This document shows, in pieces, positions 6,650 to 14,835 of a stretch of DNA of 30,450 bases. Every line of letters starts with the position of its first letter. Position 1 is the stretch's first letter. Origin of the DNA: an uncultured Succinivibrio sp. (lineage in GTDB: Bacteria > Pseudomonadota > Gammaproteobacteria > Enterobacterales > Succinivibrionaceae); assembly GCA_900770725.1 (NCBI GenBank), contig CAAGLL010000002.1:1-30450 (forward strand), in the 5' to 3' direction. The notes under the pieces are model-generated. The model did no database searches, was not told where the DNA came from, and was given only the letters and a program-made list of their open reading frames with translations. Made by a program: the position numbers and the translations under genes.

Positions 6650-6673
6650 ATTTGCCCCCGCTTTATTTATCGT

Positions 6674-6696
6674 CTTAATAAACCCACTTTAATAAG
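6674..6696. promoter_or_regulatory. AT-rich inverted repeat upstream of the ROK gene
   Basis: CTTAATAAA-CCCAC-TTTAATAAG has arms that agree at 8 of 9 positions, 25 bp before the start codon. NagC/Mlc-type sites are likewise AT-rich inverted repeats, so autoregulation is plausible. A TATACT -10-like sequence lies next to it on the minus strand (about 6696-6701). Confidence 0.45.
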
Positions 6697-6883
6697 TATA
6701 GCGCATGCACAAAAGTTTGACCACTTTCATCATTTGGAAATTTTAGTTAGCAATAAGGAACCAATATTTTTCGCTATACAAAGCCATTTTTATTTGCATT
6801 TTTTGATTGCGTATATTTATTTAATTCGAGTGAAAAATAGCTGAAAAATTTTCTTTTGAAAATTTTGAAAGATGCCGCAGAGC

Positions 6884-6972
6884 TTGCGAATTGCGTGATT
6901 TTATTTGTAATCACAAATTGATAGCTACGCAAAACATGCGATTTTGACGACCATGTACAGGGCACCCAAAAT
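6884..6972 (+). promoter_or_regulatory. Two candidate promoters for the oxidoreductase operon
   Basis: TTGCGA (6884-6889), 16 bp, TGTAAT (6906-6911) is one. TTGACG (6944-6949), 17 bp, CAAAAT (6967-6972) is the other. The gap from 6650 to 7075 is otherwise AT-rich with no supportable gene. Confidence 0.45.
6895..6914. promoter_or_regulatory. GTGATT...AATCAC inverted repeat over a -10 box
   Basis: GTGATT-TTATTTGT-AATCAC has perfect 6-bp arms and covers the first candidate -10 box of the operon. The same half-site occurs at 6987-7015. Confidence 0.45.
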
Positions 6973-6986
6973 TTTCATTTCCATTT

Positions 6987-7015
6987 GTGATTTTCATTTC
7001 CCCTTTTAAAATCAC
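6987..7015. promoter_or_regulatory. GTGATTTT...AAAATCAC inverted repeat in the operon leader
   Basis: Perfect 8-bp arms are separated by 13 bp. A direct repeat ATTTTCATTTCC (6971-6982 and 6990-7001, 19-bp period) overlaps it. It may be a second operator or an RNA hairpin. Confidence 0.4.
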
Positions 7016-7020
7016 GTGCA

Positions 7021-7043
7021 ACGGCTCCCGGACAGGGGGCCGT
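7021..7043 (+). other. Leader hairpin of the oxidoreductase operon
   Basis: ACGGCTCCC pairs with GGGGGCCGT (9 bp with one G-T) around GGACA. It sits 20 bp before the ribosome binding site. No T-run follows, so it is more likely a stabilising or regulatory leader element than a terminator. Confidence 0.4.
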
Positions 7044-7075
7044 GTGAAAACACTTGCAAACGAGAGGAGCTTACT

Positions 7076-7648
7076 TTGCTTCAAATCAGATTACACGGCC
7101 GCGGAGGCCAGGGCGCTGTCACAACGGCAGAGATGCTGTCGCTTTCAGCATTCCTGGAAGGCCACTATGCACAGGCCTTCCCGAGCTTCGGTTCTGAGCG
7201 CACCGGCGCGCCGGTCGTCGCTTACGCGAGGATTGACGACAAGGAAGTGCGCACGCACGAGCCTATTCAGGAGCCTGATGTCGTCCTGGTCCAGGACCGC
7301 ACCCTCCTGGGCGTCGTCGACGTGTTCGGCGGCCTGAGCCCTAAAGGCTACGCGATCATCAACACCGCTGAGAAGCCCGAGGACGTCGTCCCTGAGCTTT
7401 GCAAGAAGCTCCCCAAGGGGCACGTGCTGACTGTTCCGGCCACTGATTTCGCCATCAAGGCCATGAAGATGAACAAGCCGGGCGCGCCGATGCTGGCATC
7501 GCTTGCCGCCGCGACCGACGTGCTCAAGCTCGAGTCTGTGCAGAAGTCCTTCCAGACCCGCTACCCGGGCAAGGTCGGCGACGCCAACGCTGAAGCCGCC
7601 GCGCTCGCATACAACTACCTCAAGGACAAAATGAAGGAAGGCAAATAA
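7076..7648 (+). CDS. 2-oxoacid:acceptor oxidoreductase, gamma subunit
   Basis: The protein belongs to the POR/KOR gamma family, the subunit that completes the CoA-dependent 2-oxoacid oxidoreductase core. It begins with the conserved LQIRLHGRGGQGAVTTAEM and has FPSFGSERTGAPVVAYARI, another family hallmark. The start is taken as the TTG at 7076 (190 residues): AGAGGAG stands 5-7 bp upstream and homologues start right before QIRLHGRGG. An in-frame GTG at 7016 would add 20 residues unlike the family and lies in the leader hairpin region. It overlaps the alpha gene by one base (TAATG), which implies translational coupling. Confidence 0.92.
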   Translation: MLQIRLHGRGGQGAVTTAEMLSLSAFLEGHYAQAFPSFGSERTGAPVVAYARIDDKEVRTHEPIQEPDVVLVQDRTLLGVVDVFGGLSPKGYAIINTAEKPEDVVPELCKKLPKGHVLTVPATDFAIKAMKMNKPGAPMLASLAAATDVLKLESVQKSFQTRYPGKVGDANAEAAALAYNYLKDKMKEGK

Positions 7649-8889
7649 TGACTGAGCAGATTGAAGGATCCTTAGGCGTGGCGAAGGCTGTTGCCCTCTG
7701 CCGTCCCGGCATTGTTTGCGCCTACCCGATCAGCCCGCAAACCCACATCGTTGAGAACCTGGGCAAGTTCGTCAAGTCCGGCGCCCTCAAGAACTGCGAC
7801 TACCTGAACGTCGAGTCCGAGTTCGCCGCAATCTCCGTGTCCATCGGCTCGTCCGCCGGCGGCGCGCGCACCTACACCGCAACCGCCTCCCAGGGCCTGC
7901 TGTTCATGACCGAGGGCATCTACAACGCCTCCGGCCTCGGCCTGCCCATCGTGATGACCGTCGCCTCCCGTGCAATCGGCGGCCCGATCAACATTTGGAA
8001 CGACCACTCCGACTCCCTGTCGCAGCGCGACTCCGGCTGGCTGCAGCTGTTCTGCGAGTCCAACCAGGACGCCCTGGACACCCACATCATGGCCTTCAAG
8101 ATCGCCGAGACCGTCGGCCTGCCGGTCATGGTCTGCATGGACGGCTTCGTGCTGACCCACGCGTTCGAGCGCCTCGAGCTGCCCACCCAGGAGCAGGTCG
8201 ATGCCTTCCTGCCTGAGTACGAGCCCCGCGAGTACCTCACCCCCAAGGAGCCGGTCTCCATCGGCTCGATGGTCGGGCCCGAGGCCTTCACCGAGGTCCG
8301 CTTCCTCCAGCAGCGCAAGATGGCCAAGGCCCTCAAGGTCATCGAGGACGTCACCGCCGAGTACCGCAAGATCACCGGCCACCACTCCGGCGGCCTGCTT
8401 GACTGCTACCGCTGCGACGACGCCGAGCTCAAGCTCATCATCATGGGCTCCACCGTCGGCACCGCCAAGGACGAGATCGACCGCCTGCGCGACAAGGGCG
8501 TCAAGGTCGGCCTCATCTCCCTCAAGGCTTTCCGCCCGTTCCCGTACGAGGCGCTGCGCAAGGCCATCGGCGACTGCAAGAAGGTCGTCTGCGTCGAAAG
8601 GGCGTTCTCCTTCGGCAGCCGCGGCATCATCTGCCCTGAGGTCAAGCGCGCCATGGAAGGCACCGGCTGCGACGTCAAGACCGCGATCGCCGGCCTCGGC
8701 GGCCGCGCCATCTTCGGCACGACCATCAACGGCATCGTCAGGGCCGCGTTCGAAGGCAAGTTCAAGGACGAGATGACCTGGTTCGACATCAACAGCAACG
8801 TCCTCAACAGCTACACCAAGGACGGCGAGGGCGTGACCTTCCCTGAAGGTCCGCTGTCGGACTCCCAGCTCCACGCTTCCGTGAAGTAA
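7648..8889 (+). CDS. porA: 2-oxoacid:acceptor oxidoreductase, alpha subunit (pyruvate type likely)
   Basis: This is the 413-residue pyrimidine-binding (POR_N) subunit followed by the PFOR domain II. Landmarks are CAYPISPQTHIVE near the N-terminus, NVESEFAAISVSIGSSAGGARTYTATASQGLLFMTEGIYNASGLGLP split over residues 50-100, and SDSLSQRDSGWLQLFCES. The C-terminal part has ELKLIIMGSTVGTAKDEIDRL. With gamma and beta it oxidatively decarboxylates a 2-oxoacid to acyl-CoA and CO2 in the cytoplasm. PISPQT and the overall length resemble four-subunit pyruvate enzymes, but 2-oxoglutarate or 2-oxoisovalerate enzymes cannot be excluded from sequence. Confidence 0.93.
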   Translation: MTEQIEGSLGVAKAVALCRPGIVCAYPISPQTHIVENLGKFVKSGALKNCDYLNVESEFAAISVSIGSSAGGARTYTATASQGLLFMTEGIYNASGLGLPIVMTVASRAIGGPINIWNDHSDSLSQRDSGWLQLFCESNQDALDTHIMAFKIAETVGLPVMVCMDGFVLTHAFERLELPTQEQVDAFLPEYEPREYLTPKEPVSIGSMVGPEAFTEVRFLQQRKMAKALKVIEDVTAEYRKITGHHSGGLLDCYRCDDAELKLIIMGSTVGTAKDEIDRLRDKGVKVGLISLKAFRPFPYEALRKAIGDCKKVVCVERAFSFGSRGIICPEVKRAMEGTGCDVKTAIAGLGGRAIFGTTINGIVRAAFEGKFKDEMTWFDINSNVLNSYTKDGEGVTFPEGPLSDSQLHASVK

Positions 8890-8910
8890 CGCGTGTCAGG
8901 AGAATTTCAA

Positions 8911-9975
8911 ATGCTAGAAAAGATCAAGTTCTATCAGACCGGCTCCAACACCGTTGGCAATCGTCTGCTCAACCCTTCGATGCGCACCATCCAGGCTTCC
9001 GTCGATCGCCCCAACTCCCTGATTTCCGGCCACAGGGCCTGCCAGGGCTGCGGCGAGGCGCTCGGCGCCCGCTATGCCATTGACGCCGCGATGCGCGCCA
9101 CCGGCGGCCAGCTGATGGTCGTCAACGCCACCGGCTGCCTCGAAGTGTTCTCAACCCCGTATCCTGAGTCGGCCTGGCGCCTGCCCTGGATGCACTCGCT
9201 GTTCGGCAATGCCGCGGCTGTCGGCTCAGGCCTCGCCTCCGCCGCCAAGATCCGCGCCCAGAAGAACGGCGACTCCGTGGTTCCCCGCGTGATCGCGCAG
9301 GGCGGCGACGGCGGCACCACCGATATCGGCATGGGCTGCCTCTCCGGCATGTTCGACCGCAACGACGATGTGCTGTACATCTGCTACGACAACGAAGCGT
9401 ACATGAACACCGGCGTGCAGCGCTCCTCCGCCACCCCTCCTTCGGCCCGCACCGCGACCACCATGCCGGTGGGCGACCATCCGGGCGCTGACTGGGGCAA
9501 GGGCAAGGACGTTCCGCTGATCGCCATGGCCCACGGCATTCCTTACGTTGCCACCGCCACCGTCGCGGATCTCCGCGACCTCGAGCAGAAGGTGACCAAG
9601 GCGATGAGCTACCACGGCGCACGCTACATCCAGATCCTGGTGCCCTGCCCGCTGGGCTGGGGCCTCAAGTCCTCCGGACTCACCGTCACCGCCGCGCGCC
9701 TTGCCATGGAAACTGGCTTCTACCCGATCTTCGAGGCCGAGTACGGCAAGATCACTTCCGTCCGCAAGATCCGCGCCAAGCAGCCGGTCACCAACTACCT
9801 CAAGATCCAGAAGCGCTACGCGCATCTGCTCAAGAAGAACGCCGATCCGAACACCGTCGCGCGCCTCCAGGCGATGTGCGACCAGAACATCAAAGACTTC
9901 GGCCTGCTCGGCGACGATCAGCCCGAGCTCAACCCGACCGCCATCCAGGCGTACGAGCGCAGCCAGGCAATCTAA
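8911..9975 (+). CDS. porB: 2-oxoacid:acceptor oxidoreductase, beta subunit (TPP and Fe-S)
   Basis: This 354-residue subunit binds thiamine diphosphate and the proximal 4Fe-4S cluster. Cluster cysteines are C44 and C47 (HRACQGCGEA), C76 (NATGCLEV) and probably C246 (LVPCPLGW). The TPP/Mg motif is GGDGGTTDIG at 131-140, followed by YDNEAYMNTG. The ATG at 8911 is chosen because AGGAG ends 8 bp before it. A GTG at 8893, 18 bp earlier, lies ahead of that ribosome binding site and is unlikely. Twenty-one bp separate it from the alpha gene. The long tail after 280 is typical of pyruvate-type beta subunits. Confidence 0.93.
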   Translation: MLEKIKFYQTGSNTVGNRLLNPSMRTIQASVDRPNSLISGHRACQGCGEALGARYAIDAAMRATGGQLMVVNATGCLEVFSTPYPESAWRLPWMHSLFGNAAAVGSGLASAAKIRAQKNGDSVVPRVIAQGGDGGTTDIGMGCLSGMFDRNDDVLYICYDNEAYMNTGVQRSSATPPSARTATTMPVGDHPGADWGKGKDVPLIAMAHGIPYVATATVADLRDLEQKVTKAMSYHGARYIQILVPCPLGWGLKSSGLTVTAARLAMETGFYPIFEAEYGKITSVRKIRAKQPVTNYLKIQKRYAHLLKKNADPNTVARLQAMCDQNIKDFGLLGDDQPELNPTAIQAYERSQAI

Positions 9976-9994
9976 GAGAGGAGCGAGATTTAAT

Positions 9995-11635
9995 ATGTTG
10001 AAGAAAGCATTCGCCGTGACCCTTGATCCGGCGACCTCACTTGAGAACCACACCGGATCCTGGCGCACCCTGCGTCCGGTCAACGTGTTCAAGCTTCCGC
10101 CCTGCAACAAGCAGTGCCCCGCCGGCGAGAACATCCAGCAGTGGCTGTACTACGCCGCCCAGGGCGACTACGAGCAGGCCTGGCGCATCCTCACCGAGGA
10201 GAACCCGTTCCCTGCCTGCATGGGCCGCGTCTGCTACCACACCTGCGAAGGCAAGTGCAACCGCGGGCTCCTGGACGAGTCGGTCGGCATCAACTCCGTT
10301 GAGCGCTTCTTAGGCGACTATGCCCTCGAGCACGGCCTGGCCTTCAAGCGCCCGACCCGCGAGTCCGGCAAGAAGGTCCTGATCATCGGCGCCGGCCCTG
10401 CCGGCCTCTCCGCCGCTTACCACCTCCGCAGGTTCGGCCACACCGTCCACGTCGTCGAGCAGGGCAAGGAACCCGGCGGAATGATGCGCTACGGCATCCC
10501 GACCTACCGCCTGCCGCGCGATGTCCTGGACAAGGAGATCAAGCGCATCACCGACATGGGCGTCACCATCGAGTGCGGCCGCAAGGTTGAGGACATCGAG
10601 GCCGAGAAGGCCAAGGGCAAGTACGATGCCGTGATCCTCGGCCTGGGCGCCGGCATTTCCCAGAATGTCGACATCCCGCAGGGCGACACCAACCACATCC
10701 TCAACGCCCTGAAGGTCTTAGGCGAGATCGAGACCACCGGCAAGCTTGATTCCGAGATCAAGGTCGCCCGCAAGGTCGCCGTCTACGGCGGCGGCAACAC
10801 CGCAGTCGACGTCGCCCGTTCGCTCCGCCGCTTCGGCGCAGAGCCCATCATCGTCTACCGCCGCAACCGCGACAAGATGAGGGCCTCCGAGGAGGAGATG
10901 GCCGCAGCAGAGGCTGAAGGCGTGCAGGTCAAGTGGCTGTCCACCATCACCGGCGCTTCCAAGGACAAGCTGAAGATTGAGAAGATGGCCCTCGATGAAA
11001 ACGGCTATCCTCAGCCTACCGGCGAGTTCGAGGAGCTCCCTGCCGACGCCGTCGTCCTGGCCCTGGGCCAGAACGTCGACCAGGCCGCGATCCAGAAGCT
11101 CAAGGAGCTGAAGTTCGAGAAGGACTCCCTGATCGTCGATCCGGTCACCCTCGAGACCTCCGTCAAGGGGATCTTCGCAGCCGGCGACTGCGCGACCCGC
11201 GACAGGACCGTGACCCACGCCATCGGCATGGGCAAGAACGCCGCCCGCGCCGTCAACGCCTACCTCAAGGGCACTGTCTACAAGAAGCAGCCCAAGCACG
11301 AGGACGCGAAGTTCGAGGACATGCACCCTTGGTACTACTCCGAGGCTCCGAAGACCGTGCGTCCTGAGCTCGAGGCGGCCCGCCGCTCCAGCAACTTCGA
11401 CGAAGTGCAGCATGGCCTGACCGAGGAGAACGCGATCTTCGAGGCAAGGCGCTGCCTCTCCTGCGGCAACTGCATGGAGTGCGACAACTGCTACGGCGTC
11501 TGCCCTGACAGCGCGATCATCAAGCTCGGCCCGGGCAAGGGCTACGAGTTCAACTATGACTACTGCAAGGGCTGCGGCATCTGCGCGCAGGAGTGCCCTT
11601 GCGGCCACATAGCGATGGTCCCTGAGAAGATCTGA
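9995..11635 (+). CDS. GltD-like FAD/NAD(P)H oxidoreductase fused to a two-cluster ferredoxin domain
   Basis: The 546 residues carry three modules. An N-terminal Fer4_20 domain (about 35-95) has CNKQCPAG, CMGRVC and CEGKC for two Fe-S clusters as in glutamate synthase beta. A flavoprotein core follows, with an FAD site GAGPAG at 132-137 and an NAD(P) site YGGGNTAVD near 264-272, then YRRNRDKMRA. The C-terminus (about 485-546) is a 2[4Fe-4S] ferredoxin, CLSCGNC...CYGVCP and CKGCGICAQECP. In four-subunit 2-oxoacid oxidoreductases the ferredoxin part is a separate delta subunit; here it is tethered to a GltD-like reductase. The enzyme could therefore pass electrons straight to or from NAD(P), as in phenylglyoxylate:NAD oxidoreductase of Azoarcus. 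The ATG at 9995 follows GAGAGGAG (9976-9983). It is the last gene of the operon. Confidence 0.9.
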   Translation: MLKKAFAVTLDPATSLENHTGSWRTLRPVNVFKLPPCNKQCPAGENIQQWLYYAAQGDYEQAWRILTEENPFPACMGRVCYHTCEGKCNRGLLDESVGINSVERFLGDYALEHGLAFKRPTRESGKKVLIIGAGPAGLSAAYHLRRFGHTVHVVEQGKEPGGMMRYGIPTYRLPRDVLDKEIKRITDMGVTIECGRKVEDIEAEKAKGKYDAVILGLGAGISQNVDIPQGDTNHILNALKVLGEIETTGKLDSEIKVARKVAVYGGGNTAVDVARSLRRFGAEPIIVYRRNRDKMRASEEEMAAAEAEGVQVKWLSTITGASKDKLKIEKMALDENGYPQPTGEFEELPADAVVLALGQNVDQAAIQKLKELKFEKDSLIVDPVTLETSVKGIFAAGDCATRDRTVTHAIGMGKNAARAVNAYLKGTVYKKQPKHEDAKFEDMHPWYYSEAPKTVRPELEAARRSSNFDEVQHGLTEENAIFEARRCLSCGNCMECDNCYGVCPDSAIIKLGPGKGYEFNYDYCKGCGICAQECPCGHIAMVPEKI

Positions 11636-11657
11636 CCTTCCATAGCCAGGAACTGAC

Positions 11658-11687
11658 GAAGGGCGGGGGCGCAAGCCTCCGCCCTTC
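11658..11687 (+). terminator. Rho-independent terminator of the oxidoreductase operon
   Basis: GAAGGGCGG (11658-11666) pairs with CCGCCCTTC (11679-11687) around a GC-rich loop, followed by TTGTGT. Its 5' part and loop recur at 14836-14866 after kduI. Confidence 0.8.
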
Positions 11688-11973
11688 TTGTGTCTGCGGC
11701 AAAGCAAGCAGTCCTGGCGCCTTTGCCGCTTGTAAGTACAGCGTCATTCCTGCAAAAGACGCCCAAGGCAAGAAGCGCCAGGGCCTTTCATATTGCTCCT
11801 TCATGGGCACAGAGGGCTTGCGCCCCGTCCCAGGCCATGTCACCGTGCCCTGCTGCAAGGGAGCGCCGCGGCCAGGATGTCTGCGCTGCAAGCGTCAAGC
11901 CGTACCATGAGCCTGTTATATCGTCGGCTTGAGGCGCCATGCGGGCATGCGCCTTGGTCCTTGCATGGGCGTT
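11688..11973. other. Gap between convergent genes, no feature seen
   Basis: Convergent transcription units end on both sides with their own terminators. The 286 bp between hold short inverted repeats but no gene with the local codon bias. Confidence 0.6.
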
Positions 11974-12008
11974 AAAAAAGCCGCTGTCCCGTTGGGGGCG
12001 GCGGCTTA
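11974..12008 (-). terminator. Rho-independent terminator of the first chemoreceptor gene
   Basis: On the minus strand AAGCCGC pairs with GCGGCTT around a loop, followed directly by a T-run (six A on the plus strand at 11974-11979). Confidence 0.85.
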
Positions 12009-12023
12009 AGCTTGCTTTCAGGC

Positions 12024-13658
12024 TTAGAACTTGAACCTTCCGACGATGCCCGCAAGCTCGTGCAGCTCGTCGTTGGACTTCTGCACGTCGCCGACGACCG
12101 CCTCGGTCTGCTTGGTAAGCGCGACCGAGCTCTGGTTGATGCCCTGGATGTTCGAGGAGATCTCGGACGTTGCCGTGGTCTGCTCCTCGGCTGCGGTCGC
12201 GATCTGCGAGATCTGCGCGTTGACGTCCGACACCTTGCCGATGATCCCCTGGAGCAGCGTCTCGACCTCGCCTGATACCGTGGCGAGCTTGTCCATGTTC
12301 TCGACCGAGCCCATCATCGCGGTGTTGGCGTCCTTGGCGTCAGACTGGATCTGGGAGACCATCTTGGTGATCTCCTGCGTGGACTTGGTGGTGCGCGATG
12401 CAAGCGCCCTCACCTCGTCGGCGACCACCGCAAAGCCCTTGCCGGCCTCGCCGGCGCGGGCTGCCTCGATGGCGGCGTTCAGCGCCAGCAGGTTGGTCTG
12501 GTTGGCTATCTCGTCGATGGTCTCGACGATGGAGCTGACCTTATGGACCTGATCGACTAGCTTGCTCACCTGGCCTGCGTCGTCGTTCGACTTGGAGACC
12601 TGGGAGCGGATCGCGCTGATGGCCTCGCGGACCTTGTCGACGCCCTGGGAGGTGACCTTGCTCGCCTCCTCTGCGGTGGAGGCGGCCTGCTGGCAGTTCT
12701 TGGCGATGTCCTGCGTCGTGGAGACCATCTCATCGGCTGCGGCCGCAACCGTGCTCGCGCGGTTCTGGCTGTCAGCGGCCCCCGAGCTCATGTCCTCGCA
12801 GGCGCTGTTGATGCTGCCCATGCTCGTCCCGATATCGTCGGTGGCCTTCTGCACGGTGCCGATTGAATCGCGCAGCCCCTGCCTCATCGACTCAAGCGAA
12901 CGGATGAGATCGCCGAACTCATCGCTGCGGTTAGAGGTGACAGGCTGCGAGAGATCGCCCTTTTCAAGCGCTGCCGTGGACTTCATGGCCTGGCGCAGCA
13001 CGCCGACCATCTGGCGGGAGAGCAACAGCGCCACCAGCACGCCTGCAACCACGGCTAGCAGCGCGGCGATGCCCTCGATGATCATTGGCTTGTTGCTCTT
13101 CAAGGTATCGATGCTGTCCTGCACGCTCATGAGGCGGTCGCGGATCCCGCCGTTTATCTTGTGCTCGGCCTCTCCGATCGCCGGGAAGACCTTCTTGGTG
13201 TAGCCCTCGCGGGCGCCGATGGCGTTCTTGCGCTCAAGCACCGGGCCCATGTAGGTGTTGTAGTTGTCGACGAAGGCGGCAATCGCCTCTTCTATCTCCT
13301 TGACCTCCTTCCTCTCGCCGAAGAGCTGCTTGAGCCTCTCGTGATCCTTGTTGAGCGCGGCGATGGTGTCCTCGATCCCCTGCTTGTTCTCAGGGGTATA
13401 GGTGCCAAGGTTGGCGTTGAAGTTGAAGGCGTAGGAGCGGAACTTCTGCACGTCCTCAAGCGCGGTCATGAATGCCTTGTACTCAGTGCCCAGGGTGTAG
13501 TCGGCCTTCACCGCCACGCCCTTGCTGCCTGACATTATGAAGATCCCGGTTCCGGCTGCGATGAGCGCGAAAACAATCACGGCGAGGAACGCAAGCAGCA
13601 TCCTTGCCTGCACGCTCAATCCTACGCGGACGCCGGACGCGCCTTTTGCTTTTGCCAT
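12024..13658 (-). CDS. Methyl-accepting chemotaxis protein
   Basis: This 544-residue transmembrane receptor has TM1 at about 20-42 and a helical periplasmic sensor of about 150 residues (four-helix-bundle type). TM2 is at 193-214 and HAMP at about 215-267. A full signalling domain contains the conserved hairpin DEIANQTNLLALNAAIEAARAG(E) just past its middle. It ends in GRFKF without the NWETF-type pentapeptide used to recruit CheR/CheB. The ATG at 13658 (MAKAKGASG) is preferred. The frame opens 117 bp further upstream, but those residues are basic and unlike a receptor start, and AAGGA lies 11 bp before 13658. The ligand is unknown. The neighbouring kduI suggests, without proof, sensing of sugar acids. 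Confidence 0.92.
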   Translation of the reverse strand: MAKAKGASGVRVGLSVQARMLLAFLAVIVFALIAAGTGIFIMSGSKGVAVKADYTLGTEYKAFMTALEDVQKFRSYAFNFNANLGTYTPENKQGIEDTIAALNKDHERLKQLFGERKEVKEIEEAIAAFVDNYNTYMGPVLERKNAIGAREGYTKKVFPAIGEAEHKINGGIRDRLMSVQDSIDTLKSNKPMIIEGIAALLAVVAGVLVALLLSRQMVGVLRQAMKSTAALEKGDLSQPVTSNRSDEFGDLIRSLESMRQGLRDSIGTVQKATDDIGTSMGSINSACEDMSSGAADSQNRASTVAAAADEMVSTTQDIAKNCQQAASTAEEASKVTSQGVDKVREAISAIRSQVSKSNDDAGQVSKLVDQVHKVSSIVETIDEIANQTNLLALNAAIEAARAGEAGKGFAVVADEVRALASRTTKSTQEITKMVSQIQSDAKDANTAMMGSVENMDKLATVSGEVETLLQGIIGKVSDVNAQISQIATAAEEQTTATSEISSNIQGINQSSVALTKQTEAVVGDVQKSNDELHELAGIVGRFKF

Positions 13659-13844
13659 TTTTCTTGTTTTCCTTATGTTTGTTTGATGGTTCTTTATGGC
13701 CTCAAAAGGGCCATGTGGAGCGGCGCCTTTTAGCGCTCTTTTTCCAACAGGCGGGATTTGCGCCCGCATTTCCATAAGATAGGCGTTGATCGGCGCACAA
13801 AATGCCTGTCATGTCACATAGTTGCCAGATCGTGGAACATTTTT

Positions 13845-13858
13845 CGCAAACATTTGCG
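13845..13858. promoter_or_regulatory. Operator-like palindrome CGCAAA-CA-TTTGCG upstream of kduI
   Basis: Perfect 6-bp arms with a 2-bp centre match the pattern of LacI/PurR-family operators. It lies 107 bp before the kduI start and about 190 bp before the divergent chemoreceptor start, so it could serve either. Confidence 0.5.
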
Positions 13859-13953
13859 GCCATTGCCCGCGCCCGGACTTCCCAAATTGCGGCATCGCGC
13901 AGAATTTGCCTTCCGTCCATGGACTAAGATAGCCAAAACATCATGGATTTGGA

Positions 13954-13963
13954 GCAAACGTTT
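13954..13963. promoter_or_regulatory. GCAAACGTTT box at the kduI start codon
   Basis: The box sits between GGAG (13951-13954) and the ATG at 13965. The same decamer occurs at 16862-16871, and with A for G at 5392-5401 and 13847-13856. Confidence 0.4.
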
Positions 13964-13964
13964 T

Positions 13965-14807
13965 ATGGATACCCGCTACTCGTGCAACCCCGCAGACTTC
14001 CGCACCTACACCACGGAGCAGATGCGCCGGGAATTCCTCATCGAGAGGCTTTTTGAAAAGGACGCCGTCCGCATCACCTACTCCCACGTCGACCGCATGT
14101 GCGCCATCGGCGTGATGCCGGTCGACCGCAAGGTCAGCCTCGAGGACGGCATCGACGTCTGGCACAGCTTCGGCACCAAGTTCATCCTCGAGCGCCGCGA
14201 GGCCGGGATCTTCAACGTGGGCGGCCCTGGCAGGATCACCGCCGGCGGCAAGACCTACGAGATGGGCTTTGAGGACTGCCTGTACCTGACCAAGGGCACG
14301 AAGGACGTGTTCTTCGAAAGCCTCGATCCCAGAAAGCCCGCGAAGTTCTACATCGCCTCGGTGCCGGCGCACCAGGCCTTCGAGAACACCTTCATCCCGA
14401 TGTCCAAGGCCAACCACCGCCCCTGCGGCTCTGCAGAGACGGCCAACGCCCGCACCATCAACCAGTTCATCCACCCCGACGTGCTCAAGACCTCGCAGCT
14501 GTCGATGGGCCTCACCCAGCTCAAGCCCGGCTCGGTTTGGAACACCATGCCCTGCCACACCCACGAGAGGCGCATGGAGCTCTACTTCTACTTCGAGATC
14601 CCCGATGACCAGTGCGTGTTCCACATGATGGGGCAGCCCCAGGAGACACGCCACATCATCATGCACAACGAGCAGGCCGTGATCGGACCGTCCTGGTCCA
14701 TCCACTGCGGCTGCGGCACCTGCAACTACACCTTCATCTGGGCGATGGCAGGCGAGAACCTGGCCTTCGACGACATGGACGAGATAGCGATCAAGGACAT
14801 GCGCTGA
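13965..14807 (+). CDS. kduI: 5-dehydro-4-deoxy-D-glucuronate isomerase (4-deoxy-L-threo-5-hexosulose-uronate ketol-isomerase)
   Basis: This cytoplasmic, zinc-dependent cupin isomerase turns 5-keto-4-deoxyuronate into 3-deoxy-D-glycero-2,5-hexodiulosonate during breakdown of pectin or glycosaminoglycan-type uronides. At 280 residues it is close to E. coli KduI (278). The metal ligands are visible at the expected offset: H198 and H200 (PCHTHERR), E205 and H247 (WSIHCGCG). FNVGGPGRI and LTQLKPGSVWNTMPCH are further family signatures. The frame extends 207 bp upstream, but MDTRYSCNPADFRTY at 13965 is the family start and GGAG precedes it. No kduD, kdgK or lyase gene is nearby, so it is an orphan step flanked by two chemoreceptors and followed by its own terminator. 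Confidence 0.95.
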   Translation: MDTRYSCNPADFRTYTTEQMRREFLIERLFEKDAVRITYSHVDRMCAIGVMPVDRKVSLEDGIDVWHSFGTKFILERREAGIFNVGGPGRITAGGKTYEMGFEDCLYLTKGTKDVFFESLDPRKPAKFYIASVPAHQAFENTFIPMSKANHRPCGSAETANARTINQFIHPDVLKTSQLSMGLTQLKPGSVWNTMPCHTHERRMELYFYFEIPDDQCVFHMMGQPQETRHIIMHNEQAVIGPSWSIHCGCGTCNYTFIWAMAGENLAFDDMDEIAIKDMR

Positions 14808-14835
14808 CACACAATTCCATATCTGCAACCACCGG

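Noticed and set aside
6774..6965. Minus-strand frame of 63 codons in the ROK-oxidoreductase gap
   Set aside because: It is AT-rich, rich in K, N, F and S, has no ribosome binding site, and overlaps promoters and inverted repeats.
7672..8874. A 400-codon open frame on the minus strand across the alpha subunit gene
   Set aside because: It is the antisense of a well-recognised gene with strong GC third-position bias, which removes stops in the opposite frames. Its translation is low-complexity (A, D, G, L, V) and has no domain.
9701..9994. Upstream extension of the flavoprotein frame into the beta subunit gene
   Set aside because: It is an out-of-frame reading of the beta gene with an Arg/Ser-rich translation. 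The ribosome binding site and the family start are at 9995.
13659..13775. Upstream extension of the first chemoreceptor (39 residues)
   Set aside because: The extra residues are basic and would place a non-family tail before the first membrane helix. A ribosome binding site supports the later start.
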